Notes: a model not told the origin generated them from the letters alone. A stretch of 64,000 bases of DNA from Abiotrophia defectiva ATCC 49176 (GCF_037041345.1 NZ_CP146287.1:747501-811500), one strand, 5' to 3'. Shown: positions 41,990 through 52,571, counted from the first letter of the stretch. Translations and numbers: made by a program.

Positions 41990-44413
41990 ATGAAGGTCGA
42001 TGCATTCAAAGACGCCTATAAGAAGAAGTTTGAAGACATGTTCGCCGTGCCTTATACCTCTGGTAGCACTACCGAACAATTCCAAGCCTTAGGCCAATTA
42101 TTACGCTCTATCTATACTGACAAATGGGTCCACTACAACCAAGGGAAACTGGACAGCAAGCAGAAGCAAGTCTTCTACTTCTCCATGGAGTTCTTGCCAG
42201 GTCGCCAGCTCAAGCGTTATTTGCTTAACTTAGACTTGTTAGATACGGCTCGAACTGCCCTGGAAGAATTGGGCCTAGACTTTGAAGCTGTAGCGGCTGC
42301 TGAAGTCGATCCAGCCTTAGGGAACGGGGGCTTGGGCCGTTTGGCTTCTTGCTTCATGGATTCCATGGCGGCCACCGGTGTGCCGGGCAATGGTTGCGGT
42401 ATTCGCTACCGTTATGGGCTCTTCAAGCAGAAATTCATCGACGGCTACCAAATTGAATTGCCAGAAAACTGGTTGCGTAATCCTAACTCTTGGGAAGTCC
42501 GCAAGGAATCCAAGTCCGTTATTGTTCGCTTTGGCGGCAATGTCTGGTTAGAACCTAATAAATTTGGGGACTTGAAGCCAGTCTATGAGAATACCTTTGA
42601 TGTTTTGGCGGTGCCTTACGATACACCACAAATCGGCTATCGTAATGACGTGGTCAACAACCTACGTCTCTTCACGGCCGAAATTCCGCCAGGCCACGAG
42701 TCTTATTTCACGACACCTGAACAACGCAAGGAAATCCAAGAAATCACGGAAGTGCTCTATCCAGATGACTCTAACTATGAAGGCCGCCTCTTGCGTCTTA
42801 AGCAAGAATACTTCATGTGTTCAGCCGGGATTCAAAGTATTGTCCGCTACTTCAAGACTCTCGAATTGCCTTGGAGCGTCTTCCCTGATAAGGTGGCTAT
42901 CCACATTAACGATACCCACCCAACCCTCTGTATTCCAGAATTGATGCGGATTCTGGTCGATGAAGAGAGCCTGACTTGGGGTCAAGCTTGGAACATCGTT
43001 AAGAAATCAACTTCTTACACTAACCACACCATCTTGGCGGAAGCCATGGAACGGTGGCCTATCTACATGATTGAAGGCCTCTTGCCACGGATTATGCAGA
43101 TTATCTATGAAATCAACCGACGTCACTTGGTTAACAAGACAGCCCTCTACGGGGCGGAACTAGCCCACCGTACAGCACCAATCGACGGGGACCAAGTGCT
43201 CATGGCTAACCTAGCCATTATTGCCAGCCACAGTGTTAACGGGGTAGCCAAACTCCATACCGAGATTTTGGAACACTACACCTTGCGGGATTTCAAGACC
43301 ATCTATCCATTCCGCTTCAACAACAAGACCAATGGGGTGACTCATCGTCGTTGGGTGCAGCTAGCCAATGAAGGCCTGAGCAAGGTCTTAGACCAACATA
43401 TTGGCAACCGCTGGCGCTTCAAGCCAAGGGAAATGAACATTCTCCAAGCCTTCCGCGATAATGATGAGGTCCTAGAGCAATTGCAAGAAGTCAAGTTGGC
43501 CAACAAGGAACGCTTTGCTCGTTTCGTTAAGGAAGAGATGAAGCTAGACATTGATCCGACTGCCTTATTTGACGTGCAAATCAAGCGACTCCATGCCTAC
43601 AAGCGCCAACTCCTGCAAGTCATGCATATTGTAGATCGCTACTTGACCCTTAAGGAGAATCCTAAGGCTGACTTTGCTAAACGGGTCTTCATTTTTGGGG
43701 CCAAGGCAGCGCCAAGCTACCACTATGCTAAGTCTGTCATCAAGATTATTAATGAATTGGCTAATTTGGTTAACAATGACCCAGTCATTGGCGACAAGAT
43801 CAAGATTGTCTTTGTAGAAAACTATGGGGTTTCCCTAGCCGAATTAATTATTCCTGCTGCTAACTTATCGGAACAAATTTCCTTGGCGGGTAAGGAAGCG
43901 TCCGGGACTTCTAACATGAAGTTAATGGCTAACGGGGCTTTAACCATGGCGACCTTGGACGGTGCCAACGTTGAAATCTACGACCTAGTCGGTGACGACA
44001 ACATCTTCCTCTTTGGTATGACGGCCGACGATGTCCAAAAATTGCGTGAGGCTAATAACTACTACTCACGGGCCATCTATGAGGAAAATCCACAGATTAA
44101 GCGTGTGCTCAATGCCTTCATTGACGGGACCATCCCTAATATCGAAGCAGAAGGACGTGAGATCTTCGATTCCCTGGTCCTCTACAATGATGAGTACTTC
44201 CTCCTGCAAGACTACCCAAGCTTCTATGAGGCGCAAATGGCTGCTGACAAGCTCTATCAAGAGCCTAAGGAATGGGCTAAACGTGCCCTGACCAATATTG
44301 CCTACTCCGGCAAATTCTCGTCAGACTACACCATCTTGCGTTACGCCGAAAGCATCTGGAATGTGTCGCCAGAGACCAACTTGCTTGGCGAAGGCTTCAG
44401 CAATCTAGACTAA
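41990..44413 (+). CDS. glgP: Glycogen/maltodextrin phosphorylase
   Basis: 807 aa; ATG 41990 has SD taggagg, so an upstream frame opening at 41942 inside the hairpin is rejected. GT35 phosphorylase: FYFSMEFLPGRQL, PALGNGGLGRLASCFMDSMA, HINDTHPTLCIPELMR, IKRLHAYKRQLLQ and the PLP-lysine site EASGTSNMKLMANGALT. Releases glucose 1-phosphate from glycogen or maltodextrins, linking this operon to the mal genes. Confidence 0.96.
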   Translation: MKVDAFKDAYKKKFEDMFAVPYTSGSTTEQFQALGQLLRSIYTDKWVHYNQGKLDSKQKQVFYFSMEFLPGRQLKRYLLNLDLLDTARTALEELGLDFEAVAAAEVDPALGNGGLGRLASCFMDSMAATGVPGNGCGIRYRYGLFKQKFIDGYQIELPENWLRNPNSWEVRKESKSVIVRFGGNVWLEPNKFGDLKPVYENTFDVLAVPYDTPQIGYRNDVVNNLRLFTAEIPPGHESYFTTPEQRKEIQEITEVLYPDDSNYEGRLLRLKQEYFMCSAGIQSIVRYFKTLELPWSVFPDKVAIHINDTHPTLCIPELMRILVDEESLTWGQAWNIVKKSTSYTNHTILAEAMERWPIYMIEGLLPRIMQIIYEINRRHLVNKTALYGAELAHRTAPIDGDQVLMANLAIIASHSVNGVAKLHTEILEHYTLRDFKTIYPFRFNNKTNGVTHRRWVQLANEGLSKVLDQHIGNRWRFKPREMNILQAFRDNDEVLEQLQEVKLANKERFARFVKEEMKLDIDPTALFDVQIKRLHAYKRQLLQVMHIVDRYLTLKENPKADFAKRVFIFGAKAAPSYHYAKSVIKIINELANLVNNDPVIGDKIKIVFVENYGVSLAELIIPAANLSEQISLAGKEASGTSNMKLMANGALTMATLDGANVEIYDLVGDDNIFLFGMTADDVQKLREANNYYSRAIYEENPQIKRVLNAFIDGTIPNIEAEGREIFDSLVLYNDEYFLLQDYPSFYEAQMAADKLYQEPKEWAKRALTNIAYSGKFSSDYTILRYAESIWNVSPETNLLGEGFSNLD

Positions 44414-44419
44414 GAAGAC

Positions 44420-44452
44420 AAAAGACCGAGATCCAGTCTCGGTCTTTTTTTG
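44420..44452 (+). terminator. Terminator of the glg operon
   Basis: 12-bp arms aaaagaccgaga (44420-44431) / tctcggtctttt (44437-44448) and T-run. Confidence 0.92.
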
Positions 44453-44615
44453 TGCGGTTTGAAAGTACTAGGCCTTATGTGGTCCTAAACACTAAATATA
44501 GTTAGTGAAATTCGCCTATCGTTCGCTATTAAGTAATGTTATGATTGCTTGCTTAGTCAAGAAGCACTTGCATGTGCAATAGTAAAATTTTGTTGCTGAA
44601 ATACTGAAAAATACC

Positions 44616-44644
44616 GTGCATTTTACTAGTAGATGTATTATAAT
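44616..44644 (+). promoter_or_regulatory. Promoter of the CshA-like adhesin
   Basis: GTGCAT (44616-44621), 17-bp spacer, TATAAT (44639-44644). The stretch 44452-44615 is AT-rich and I see no gene in it. Confidence 0.6.
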
Positions 44645-44676
44645 TAGCTACGGAATTAAATAGGTGGCGATTCACA

Positions 44677-44796
44677 ATGAAGCTTTATCCTGACGAAGTG
44701 CTGGTGTTTTCTTTTTCATGGGGGAGGATGGGCCTCAAAGTGATCATCTATTTGGTAGAATTAAGTTTAAGGGGGACAAGAGTCAATGTTCAGTAA
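44677..44796 (+). CDS. Possible 39-aa upstream ORF overlapping the adhesin start
   Basis: ATG 44677 has SD aggtgg nine nt upstream and the frame runs 39 codons to TAA 44794-44796, ending 8 nt past the adhesin ATG at 44786. The peptide is partly hydrophobic and similar to nothing I know. It may couple or restrain translation of the adhesin, or be fortuitous. Confidence 0.3.
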   Translation: MKLYPDEVLVFSFSWGRMGLKVIIYLVELSLRGTRVNVQ

Positions 44797-47700
44797 GAAT
44801 AATCGACTGATGAATGACCAACGTAAGGGCGAAAAAATCACGCGCTATTCCATTAAGAAGTATAGCTTTGGTGCTGCATCGGTTGCGGTTGCTTTCGGGA
44901 TTTATTTTGCCAATGGGCCGGTGGTGTCGGCTCAAGAGCTAAGCAACAGCAGTAACTTGGTAAGTACTAGTCAAGTGCCAGTAGCGCCGGAGAGCCAATC
45001 ACCTGATCAGGAGCAGTCGCAAGCAGCTAGCCAAGCTGCAGAGTCAAGCGCTAAGGAGCTAGAGGCTTCAAGTCAAGCATCAGAATCATCTAGCCAAGCA
45101 GACCAGCAAAGTCAGGCCAGCGAGACGAGTCAAGAAGCGGCACAGGAGGTTTCAGACTCAGCACAGCCTGAAGTAAAAGCAGAAGTCGTACCTCAAGCGG
45201 ACAAGCCAGTGGTGAAAACACCAGGCTATCCAGTTAAGCCAGTAGCCAAACCTACTAGCTCAGCTATGCCACGGCCAAGTAGCCAAGGCCAAACCATCCC
45301 TAAGGGGACAGGTTTCCGCGATAGTGGGGCGACTGGGATTCCTATCGGGACAGGTCCTGCCGGAGCAGACGATGCAACTGCTACGCCTCGGGTTGATAAA
45401 CCAAGCTGGGATGAATCAGTTAAGAAAGACAGTGTTCAGTTAGCTAAGCAAATTAGTTGGCTTGATTTTTCAGATAGCGCAAGTTGGAAAAACTTGGATC
45501 CACGTGGCGGTCTTCAAGTAGGGACTACCTTCACCAAGGAAATTTCACCTGGCTATGTAGTGACCTTAACGGTCAAAGAGCTCAAGCCTTTTAACTCAAC
45601 TGAAATCTATAGAAAACGGGTCGCAGGTACTGCAACAGAGGGGACCTATAACCCCAACGCTGAGAATGGTTTCTTACAATCTGCGCGAGATTATGGTAAA
45701 ACACCACCTCCTTCAGTTACAGGGGCAGCCCAGAACCAATGGACGACCATACGTGACCAAGGCTTCAATACTCAGAATCGAAAGACTCAATTGGTTTATC
45801 CAAAAAACTCTACCAACTGGGGGGTAAAATTCGATATTGAGGCTACCTATCTTGGTAAGCGGGTGGCCCCTACGGTGGTTATGGCCGATGGTGAAGATGC
45901 CAACCCAGGTGAATTCGCAATCTTTACTACTAATGGTTCGGGTTGGGAATACATGGGTGAATGGAAGAAGAGCAGTCCGGCCAAAGAAGCTTATACGGTT
46001 ATCACCAAAAAAATGTTGGATGATGAGGACGTTAGGTTAAGGGGTCTTTTAATCTTAAAAGATAAGAGCGTAGACTGGTATAAATATCTCAGTCCAGATA
46101 CTGTGACAGGAGGTCTGGGTACTCAGGTCTTCGGACCAAACCGTTCTAACGAACGGACGGTTCCAGTGGTAATGACCCGTGGGGCCTCTGAAGTAGGATT
46201 CTATGTGGCATCATCTGGGCAACAAGCCATGATGATGGGCTTCCTTGTGGTAGATGGGAGTGATGGGCCTGAGAGTTATGGCGAAGCCTTCCATACCATT
46301 TCGGGACGTGACTCGGTGACCGACGCCCCTATTAATCAACCTTATTTAGGGACAACGCCAGCTGATATTGATGTTGAGTCAGCTAATGACTGGTTATTAG
46401 ATGACCGTAAGGAAGTCGCGGATGAAGGGGTTGCTCAACTATTGACAGATGAGCAATTAAGCAACTCCAATGATTTGCTGGACTTAACTAAGGCCCAAAA
46501 TGGGACTTACAAACTCAAAATCAAGGCTAGTCCGAATGGAAATCCACAAGCACATATTAAGGCTTGGATTGACTTCAACCAGAATGGGAAATTTGAAGAT
46601 AATGAAGGCAGCGACATCAAGACCATTACGGCTGCTGGCGACCACACCTTAACCTTCCAAGCGATTCCTGGTCTGACTGGAGGTCAAGTGGACAAGTTGG
46701 GCATGCGTCTACGTATTGCTACTAACGCGGGCGATATTGAGTCGCCAACAGGTATTGCCTTCAGTGGTGAAGTAGAAGATATGCTCTTGCACCGCATTTT
46801 CCCACCTAAAGGTGATAAGCAAACAACAGATGGCTTCACAGGTGAGACCCAGAATGCGACCCTTCACTTTACTACCAATGGAGGCAGTCGAGAAGATAAT
46901 ACTGCAACCATTGGCATGTCTAGCCAAGCGCCTCAAGTCTTAGACAATCAGGGCAATGTTTTGCAGTCAGCGGATGGCACGACTTATATTCGTCCAGAAG
47001 GGACCTATGTGGTGACCAGCAATGGCAATGACGTGCAAGTAGCCTTCACGCCAAATGCGGCCTTTTCTGGAACTGCTGAGGGTATTAACATTCGTTGGAC
47101 TGACAGCAACGGCACCTCGACTGGTTGGAATTCTACTGATGCGTCTGACCCTAATAAGAATGATCAATTATCCACTATGGACGGTCGTTATGTGCCAACC
47201 GTTCGGAAGATTCCTAACTATGAAACGAGTGGTCTTCAAGGGCAAGATCAAAACAAAACGCTAGTCTTTAACGATGATGACACTAGTGCGACTCCTGTCA
47301 CACCAGACGCTTCTCGTCCTGCAAGTTTTGTAGATGCAAGCGGACGGACAGTAACAGGTAACACGGTGCCTGCCATGGCCAATGGCCAGCAAGTGGGGAC
47401 CTATGAATTGGATCCAAACACCGGCCAAGTGACTTTCAAGCCTAATAAGAGCTTTTATGGCACGCCAGACCCAGTGGTGGTTCAAGTCAATGATGCCGAT
47501 GGTAAACCACACCGGGCGCGTTACCAACCGAGTGTAACCAAGGTGACGCCAACCAGCACCAATGCTGAGTCAACCGGCCTGCAAGGTCAACCACAAAGCG
47601 GTAAGCCAAGCTTCAACCCGGGTGACCAAGCCGTGCCGATTGATATGGCTAAACCAATGACCTTTGAAAATGGGACTGACACCTTGGTAGTAGCAGATCA

Positions 47701-50700
47701 AGGGACCTATACCATTAATGCAGATGGTTCCATCACCTTTAAGCCAGAGAAACAATTCACTGGTAAGGCGACTCCAGTGACGGTTAAACGTGTAGATGCT
47801 AATGGTACCGAAGTGACCGCTACTTATACACCTAACGTGACCAAGGTCACACCAAGTAGCACACCAGCCACTTCATCAGGTCCTCAAGGTGTCCCACAAA
47901 CAGGGACACCAGTCTTCAAGGAAGGCGATCCAGCGGTCCCAATCGACTACAGCAAGCAAATGACCTTTGACGATGGTCAACCTAAGAAGACGGTTGTCGG
48001 CGTAGGGGAATATACCATTAATGCAGATGGTTCCATTACCTTTACACCAGATAAGAAATATGTAGGAACCCCTGCTGCAGTGACGGTCAAACGTGTTGAC
48101 GAGAATGGTACCGAAGTGACGGCGACCTATACGCCAACTGTGACGGAAGTGACGCCAAAAAGTACCAATGCAGTCTCAAGCGGCCTGCAAGGTCAACCAC
48201 AAAGTGGCAAGCCAACCTTCGCCCCAGGTGACAAGGCTGTGCCGATTGATATGACCAAAGACATGACTTTTGACGATGGGCAAAAAACTAAGAAAGTGGA
48301 TAAAGTCGGGACTTATGTCATTGAGTCAGACGGCACGATTACTTTCACGCCAGACAAGCAATATGTGGGGACACCAGCTCCAGTAACTGTCAAACGTGTC
48401 GATACCAATGGCACCGAAGTGACGGCCACTTACACCCCAACAGTTACGCGAGTAACCCCAAGAAGCACCAATGCTGAGTCAACAGGCCTGCAAGGTCAGC
48501 CACAAAGTGGTAAGCCAACCTTCACCCCAGGTGACAAGGCTGTGCCGATTGATATGACCAAAGACATGACTTTTGACGATGGTCAAAAAACTAAGAAAGT
48601 GGATAAAGTCGGGACTTATGTCATTGAGTCAGACGGCACGATTACTTTCACGCCAGACAAGCAATATGTGGGGACACCAGCTCCAGTAACTGTCAAACGT
48701 GTCGATACCAATGGCACCGAAGTGACGGCCACTTACACCCCAACAGTTACGCGAGTAACCCCAAGAAGCACCAATGCTGAGTCAACTGGCCTGCAAGGTC
48801 AACCACAAAGTGGTAAGCCGACCTTTACCCCAGGTGATCAGGCTGTGCCGATTGATATGGCTAAACCAATGACCTTTGAGAATGGGACGGATACTTTAGT
48901 TGTAGCCAATGAAGGAACTTATACCATCAATTCAGATGGCACCATTACCTTCCAACCACTTAAGCAATTTACTGGCAAGGCGACTCCAGTGAAGGTTAAA
49001 CGCGTCGATACCAATGGCACGGAAGTGACTGCTACTTATACACCTAACGTGACCAAGGTCACTCCAAGCAGCAGCCCAGCTACCTCAACAGGTCCTCAAG
49101 GTGTGCCACAAACAGGAACTCCAGTCTTCAAGGAAGGGGATCCTGCGGTTCCAATTGATATGGATTCGCCAATGACTTTTGAAGATGGTCAGCCTAAGAA
49201 GACAGTTCAAGGTGTAGGGGAATATTCAATCAACCCAGATGGGACCATTACCTTTACCCCAGACAAGCAGTATGTGGGAACACCAGCCCCAGTTACTGTT
49301 AAACGTGTGGATAAGAATGGGACTGAAGTGACGGCCACTTACACCCCAACAGTTACGCGAGTAGCGCCAACCAGCACCAATGCTGAATCAACTGGTGTTC
49401 AAGGTCAACCGCAAAAGGGCATACCAACCTTTACTGAAGGGAACCCATTAGTACCACTTGATGACACGAAACCAATGACCTTCGAAGACGGTTCAAGCAC
49501 GAAGAAGGTTCCAGGTGTAGGTGAGTACTCCATCAACCCAGATGGTTCCATTACCTTTACCCCAGACAAGCAATACGTTGGAACACCAGATCCTGTAGTT
49601 GTAAAACGCGTAGACAAGAACGGTACGGAGGTAACGGCTAAGTATACTCCAACCGTGACTAAGGTAACACCAACTAGCACACCAGCGACTTCTACAGGTG
49701 TCCAAGGTCAACCCCAGACAGCGACGCCAGTCTTCACTCCAGGTGACCCAGCAGTGCCAATCGATTTGGATAGCCCAATGACCTTTGAAGATGGCCAGCC
49801 AACTAAGACGGTGCCAGGTGTCGGGGTCTACACCATTAACCCAGATGGTTCGATTACCTTTACCCCAGATAAGCAATACGTTGGGACACCAGCACCAGTC
49901 ACTGTTAAACGCGTGGACAAGAACGGTACTGAAGTCACCGCTAAGTACACCCCAACTGTGACCAAGGTAACGCCAACAAGTACTGATGCCACATCGAATG
50001 GTGTTCAAGGCCAGCCACAAAAGGGCAAGCCAACATTCACCGAGGGTGATCCATTGGTGCCACTTGATGATACCAAGCCAATGACCTTCGAGGATGGCAC
50101 AAGTACTAAGAAAGTTCCAAATGTTGGGACCTACGTCATTGAATCAGATGGTACGATTACCTTTACGCCAGACAAGCAATACGTTGGGACCCCAGACCCA
50201 GTTACTGTTAAGCGTGTGGACAAGAACGGTACTGAAGTCACTGCTAAGTACACGCCAACTGTGACGAAAGTAACACCAACAAGCACTGACGCTACATCGA
50301 ACGGCGTTCAAGGCGTTCCACAAACAGGAACCCCAGTCTTCACACCAGGTGACTCAGCCGTGCCAATCGACTTGGATAGCCCAATGACCTTTGAAGATGG
50401 GCAGCCAACTAAGACTGTGCCAGGTGTCGGTGTCTACACCATCAACCCAGATGGTTCCATTACTTTCACTCCAGACAAGCAATTTGTTGGGACTCCAGAT
50501 CCAGTGACAGTTAAACGTGTGGACAAGAACGGTACGGAAGTAACGGCTAAGTACACTCCAACCGTAACAAGAGTCACCCCAACCAGCACGCCAGCCACTT
50601 CAACAGGTGTCCAAGGCGTGCCACAAACCGGCAGTCCAGTCTTCACCCCAGGTGACCCAGCAGTGCCAATCGATGTGGATAGTCCAATGACTTTCCAAGA

Positions 50701-52552
50701 CGGTTCAAGCACGAAGAAGGTTCCAGGTGTAGGTGAGTACTCCATCAACCCAGATGGCTCCATTACCTTCACCCCAGACAAGCAATATGTTGGGACCCCA
50801 GATCCGGTGACAGTTAAACGTGTCGACAAGAACGGTACGGAAGTAACGGCTACCTACACTCCAACCGTAACCAAGGTAACGCCAACCAGCACCAACGCTG
50901 AATCAAATGGTGTTCAAGGTCAACCACAAAAGGGCACGCCAACCTTTACTGAAGGGAACCCATTGGTACCAATTGATGCGGATAGCCCAATGACCTTCGA
51001 GGATGGCTCAAGCACTAAGACTGTGCCAAACGTCGGTGTCTACACTATCAACCCAGATGGTTCTATTACCTTCACCCCAGACAAGCAATTTGTTGGGACT
51101 CCAGATCCGGTGACAGTTAAACGTGTCGACAAGAACGGTACACCAGTCACCGCGACTTACACTCCATCTGTGACCAAGGTAACGCCAACTAGCACGCCAG
51201 CCACTTCAACTGGAGTGCAGGGCAAGAAACAAACAGCTCGTCCAGTCTTTACGCCAGGAAATTCATCGGTGCCAATGGATGACAGCGTACCAATGACCTT
51301 TGAAGATGGCAAGACAAGTAAGTCTGTCATCGGCGAAGGGGTCTACACCATCCAAGCAGATGGCTCCATCGAGTTTGTACCAGAGAAGACCTTCACGGGC
51401 CAAGGTTCGCCATTGACGGTTAAACGCGTCGATAAGAACGGCACCCCAGTGACGGCTACTTACCAAGCAACCGTTATCCCAGTTAAACCAGGTGCTAACG
51501 ACGACTACTCTTCAGGCGTGGTTAACCAAGCCCAAACAGGTCAAGTTAAGTTTGTGCCAGGTTCTGCTAATGTTGACGGCACAGAACAATCCGTTGACTT
51601 AGTTCCAGGCAGCCTCAAGTTTGTGGTCAATGGCCAAGCCGTGGCTGACACCACTATTCCAGCCTTGGACCAAGCAGGTAACCAAGTAGGGACCTACAGC
51701 TTAGCCCAAGACGGAACCGTAACCTTCACACCAAATCCAGGTTATGTTGGCCAACCAGTTCCAGCACGCGTTCAAGCGACTGACGTCAACGGGACAACTG
51801 CGGAGGCAACTTATTCACCAGTTGTTAACGCTAGCGTGACAAGCGAGGGCATGAAGGGTCAAAGCCAAAGCAAGCTACCAGACTTCAAGGGCCAAGTAGA
51901 TACCAAAGTTCCAGCTTACCTTGAAGGTGGGGTCACCAGCGTGACGGTTCCTGGTCAAGGGACTTACACTGTCAACCCTGAGACAGGGGAAGTGACCTTC
52001 ACGCCAGAACCAGACTTTATTGGTCAGGCAAGTCCAATTACGGTCATCCGTCGTGATGTCAACGGGAAAGAACTGAAGATTCAGTACATTCCAACCGTTT
52101 ACGGACAAGTGAAGACACAAGATACGACTTCAACCGGCTACCCAGGTGAAAAACAAACCGGGACGCCAGTCTTTGAAGGCGATGTGGATCTAACCATCCC
52201 AGCTACCTTCGAAAATGGTCAAACTGAATTAACCGTACCAGGGGAAGGGACTTATGTTCTTAACCCAGATGGTTCTGTGACCTTCACACCAGAAGCAGGC
52301 TTCTTAGGCCAAGCAAGTGGTGTGAAAGTAGTTCGGGTTGACCGCAACGGGCGCAAGGTGACCGCACAATATGTGCCAACCGTTGTGCCAGTGCCAGTCG
52401 CTCCAAGTGAGCCAGAGGTGCAAAGACAAGGGCTCTTACCAGCAACTGGTGAAGCCCCAGACTATAGCTTCTTCTCAGGTGTGGCCTTGACTATCTTAGC
52501 AAGTGTCGGCCTAGTTGCGACGCGCAAGCGCCAAGCGACAGATGAAGACTAA
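44786..52552 (+). CDS. CshA-like giant fibrillar adhesin, LPXTG-anchored
   Basis: 2588 aa. YSIRK-type signal peptide (RYSIKKYSFGAASVAVAFG, residues 20-38; cleavage near VSA/Q), a Ser/Gln/Ala-rich stretch (~50-170), a non-repetitive adhesive region (~205-590) resembling CshA non-repetitive domain 2, a GEVED-type calcium-binding-like domain (~592-667: WIDFNQNGKFED ... FSGEVEDMLL), then about 18 CshA-type fibril repeats (to ~2535) and LPATGE with a hydrophobic anchor and RKRQATDED tail. The size and layout parallel Streptococcus gordonii CshA (about 2500 aa, 17 repeats), a fibronectin-binding surface fibril used in adhesion and co-aggregation. Ligand here is inferred. SD aaggggg. Thirteen central repeats are each exactly 303 bp, with two neighbours almost identical in DNA. 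Confidence 0.93.
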   Translation: MFSKNNRLMNDQRKGEKITRYSIKKYSFGAASVAVAFGIYFANGPVVSAQELSNSSNLVSTSQVPVAPESQSPDQEQSQAASQAAESSAKELEASSQASESSSQADQQSQASETSQEAAQEVSDSAQPEVKAEVVPQADKPVVKTPGYPVKPVAKPTSSAMPRPSSQGQTIPKGTGFRDSGATGIPIGTGPAGADDATATPRVDKPSWDESVKKDSVQLAKQISWLDFSDSASWKNLDPRGGLQVGTTFTKEISPGYVVTLTVKELKPFNSTEIYRKRVAGTATEGTYNPNAENGFLQSARDYGKTPPPSVTGAAQNQWTTIRDQGFNTQNRKTQLVYPKNSTNWGVKFDIEATYLGKRVAPTVVMADGEDANPGEFAIFTTNGSGWEYMGEWKKSSPAKEAYTVITKKMLDDEDVRLRGLLILKDKSVDWYKYLSPDTVTGGLGTQVFGPNRSNERTVPVVMTRGASEVGFYVASSGQQAMMMGFLVVDGSDGPESYGEAFHTISGRDSVTDAPINQPYLGTTPADIDVESANDWLLDDRKEVADEGVAQLLTDEQLSNSNDLLDLTKAQNGTYKLKIKASPNGNPQAHIKAWIDFNQNGKFEDNEGSDIKTITAAGDHTLTFQAIPGLTGGQVDKLGMRLRIATNAGDIESPTGIAFSGEVEDMLLHRIFPPKGDKQTTDGFTGETQNATLHFTTNGGSREDNTATIGMSSQAPQVLDNQGNVLQSADGTTYIRPEGTYVVTSNGNDVQVAFTPNAAFSGTAEGINIRWTDSNGTSTGWNSTDASDPNKNDQLSTMDGRYVPTVRKIPNYETSGLQGQDQNKTLVFNDDDTSATPVTPDASRPASFVDASGRTVTGNTVPAMANGQQVGTYELDPNTGQVTFKPNKSFYGTPDPVVVQVNDADGKPHRARYQPSVTKVTPTSTNAESTGLQGQPQSGKPSFNPGDQAVPIDMAKPMTFENGTDTLVVADQGTYTINADGSITFKPEKQFTGKATPVTVKRVDANGTEVTATYTPNVTKVTPSSTPATSSGPQGVPQTGTPVFKEGDPAVPIDYSKQMTFDDGQPKKTVVGVGEYTINADGSITFTPDKKYVGTPAAVTVKRVDENGTEVTATYTPTVTEVTPKSTNAVSSGLQGQPQSGKPTFAPGDKAVPIDMTKDMTFDDGQKTKKVDKVGTYVIESDGTITFTPDKQYVGTPAPVTVKRVDTNGTEVTATYTPTVTRVTPRSTNAESTGLQGQPQSGKPTFTPGDKAVPIDMTKDMTFDDGQKTKKVDKVGTYVIESDGTITFTPDKQYVGTPAPVTVKRVDTNGTEVTATYTPTVTRVTPRSTNAESTGLQGQPQSGKPTFTPGDQAVPIDMAKPMTFENGTDTLVVANEGTYTINSDGTITFQPLKQFTGKATPVKVKRVDTNGTEVTATYTPNVTKVTPSSSPATSTGPQGVPQTGTPVFKEGDPAVPIDMDSPMTFEDGQPKKTVQGVGEYSINPDGTITFTPDKQYVGTPAPVTVKRVDKNGTEVTATYTPTVTRVAPTSTNAESTGVQGQPQKGIPTFTEGNPLVPLDDTKPMTFEDGSSTKKVPGVGEYSINPDGSITFTPDKQYVGTPDPVVVKRVDKNGTEVTAKYTPTVTKVTPTSTPATSTGVQGQPQTATPVFTPGDPAVPIDLDSPMTFEDGQPTKTVPGVGVYTINPDGSITFTPDKQYVGTPAPVTVKRVDKNGTEVTAKYTPTVTKVTPTSTDATSNGVQGQPQKGKPTFTEGDPLVPLDDTKPMTFEDGTSTKKVPNVGTYVIESDGTITFTPDKQYVGTPDPVTVKRVDKNGTEVTAKYTPTVTKVTPTSTDATSNGVQGVPQTGTPVFTPGDSAVPIDLDSPMTFEDGQPTKTVPGVGVYTINPDGSITFTPDKQFVGTPDPVTVKRVDKNGTEVTAKYTPTVTRVTPTSTPATSTGVQGVPQTGSPVFTPGDPAVPIDVDSPMTFQDGSSTKKVPGVGEYSINPDGSITFTPDKQYVGTPDPVTVKRVDKNGTEVTATYTPTVTKVTPTSTNAESNGVQGQPQKGTPTFTEGNPLVPIDADSPMTFEDGSSTKTVPNVGVYTINPDGSITFTPDKQFVGTPDPVTVKRVDKNGTPVTATYTPSVTKVTPTSTPATSTGVQGKKQTARPVFTPGNSSVPMDDSVPMTFEDGKTSKSVIGEGVYTIQADGSIEFVPEKTFTGQGSPLTVKRVDKNGTPVTATYQATVIPVKPGANDDYSSGVVNQAQTGQVKFVPGSANVDGTEQSVDLVPGSLKFVVNGQAVADTTIPALDQAGNQVGTYSLAQDGTVTFTPNPGYVGQPVPARVQATDVNGTTAEATYSPVVNASVTSEGMKGQSQSKLPDFKGQVDTKVPAYLEGGVTSVTVPGQGTYTVNPETGEVTFTPEPDFIGQASPITVIRRDVNGKELKIQYIPTVYGQVKTQDTTSTGYPGEKQTGTPVFEGDVDLTIPATFENGQTELTVPGEGTYVLNPDGSVTFTPEAGFLGQASGVKVVRVDRNGRKVTAQYVPTVVPVPVAPSEPEVQRQGLLPATGEAPDYSFFSGVALTILASVGLVATRKRQATDED
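47561..51499 (+). repeat. 13 tandem 303-bp units within the adhesin
   Basis: Unit starts fall at 47561, 47864, 48167, 48470, 48773, 49076, 49379, 49682, 49985, 50288, 50591, 50894 and 51197; the array ends at 51499, so every unit is 101 codons with no indel. Each carries the pattern GxQGxPQ, PxFxxGxxxVPxD, MTFxxG, xYxIxxDGxITFxPxKQxxG, VKRVDxNGTEVTAxYTPxVT. The units at 48167 and 48470 are nearly identical over the 3' two thirds. A 345-bp divergent unit precedes (from 47216) and three divergent units follow. Confidence 0.92.
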
Positions 52553-52571
52553 AGCCTAGTCAGATAAGACC

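Noticed and set aside
47561-51499. Regular tandem repeats that could be mistaken for a CRISPR or satellite array
   Set aside because: Units are 303 bp, fully coding and in frame within the adhesin; no short repeat-spacer pattern.
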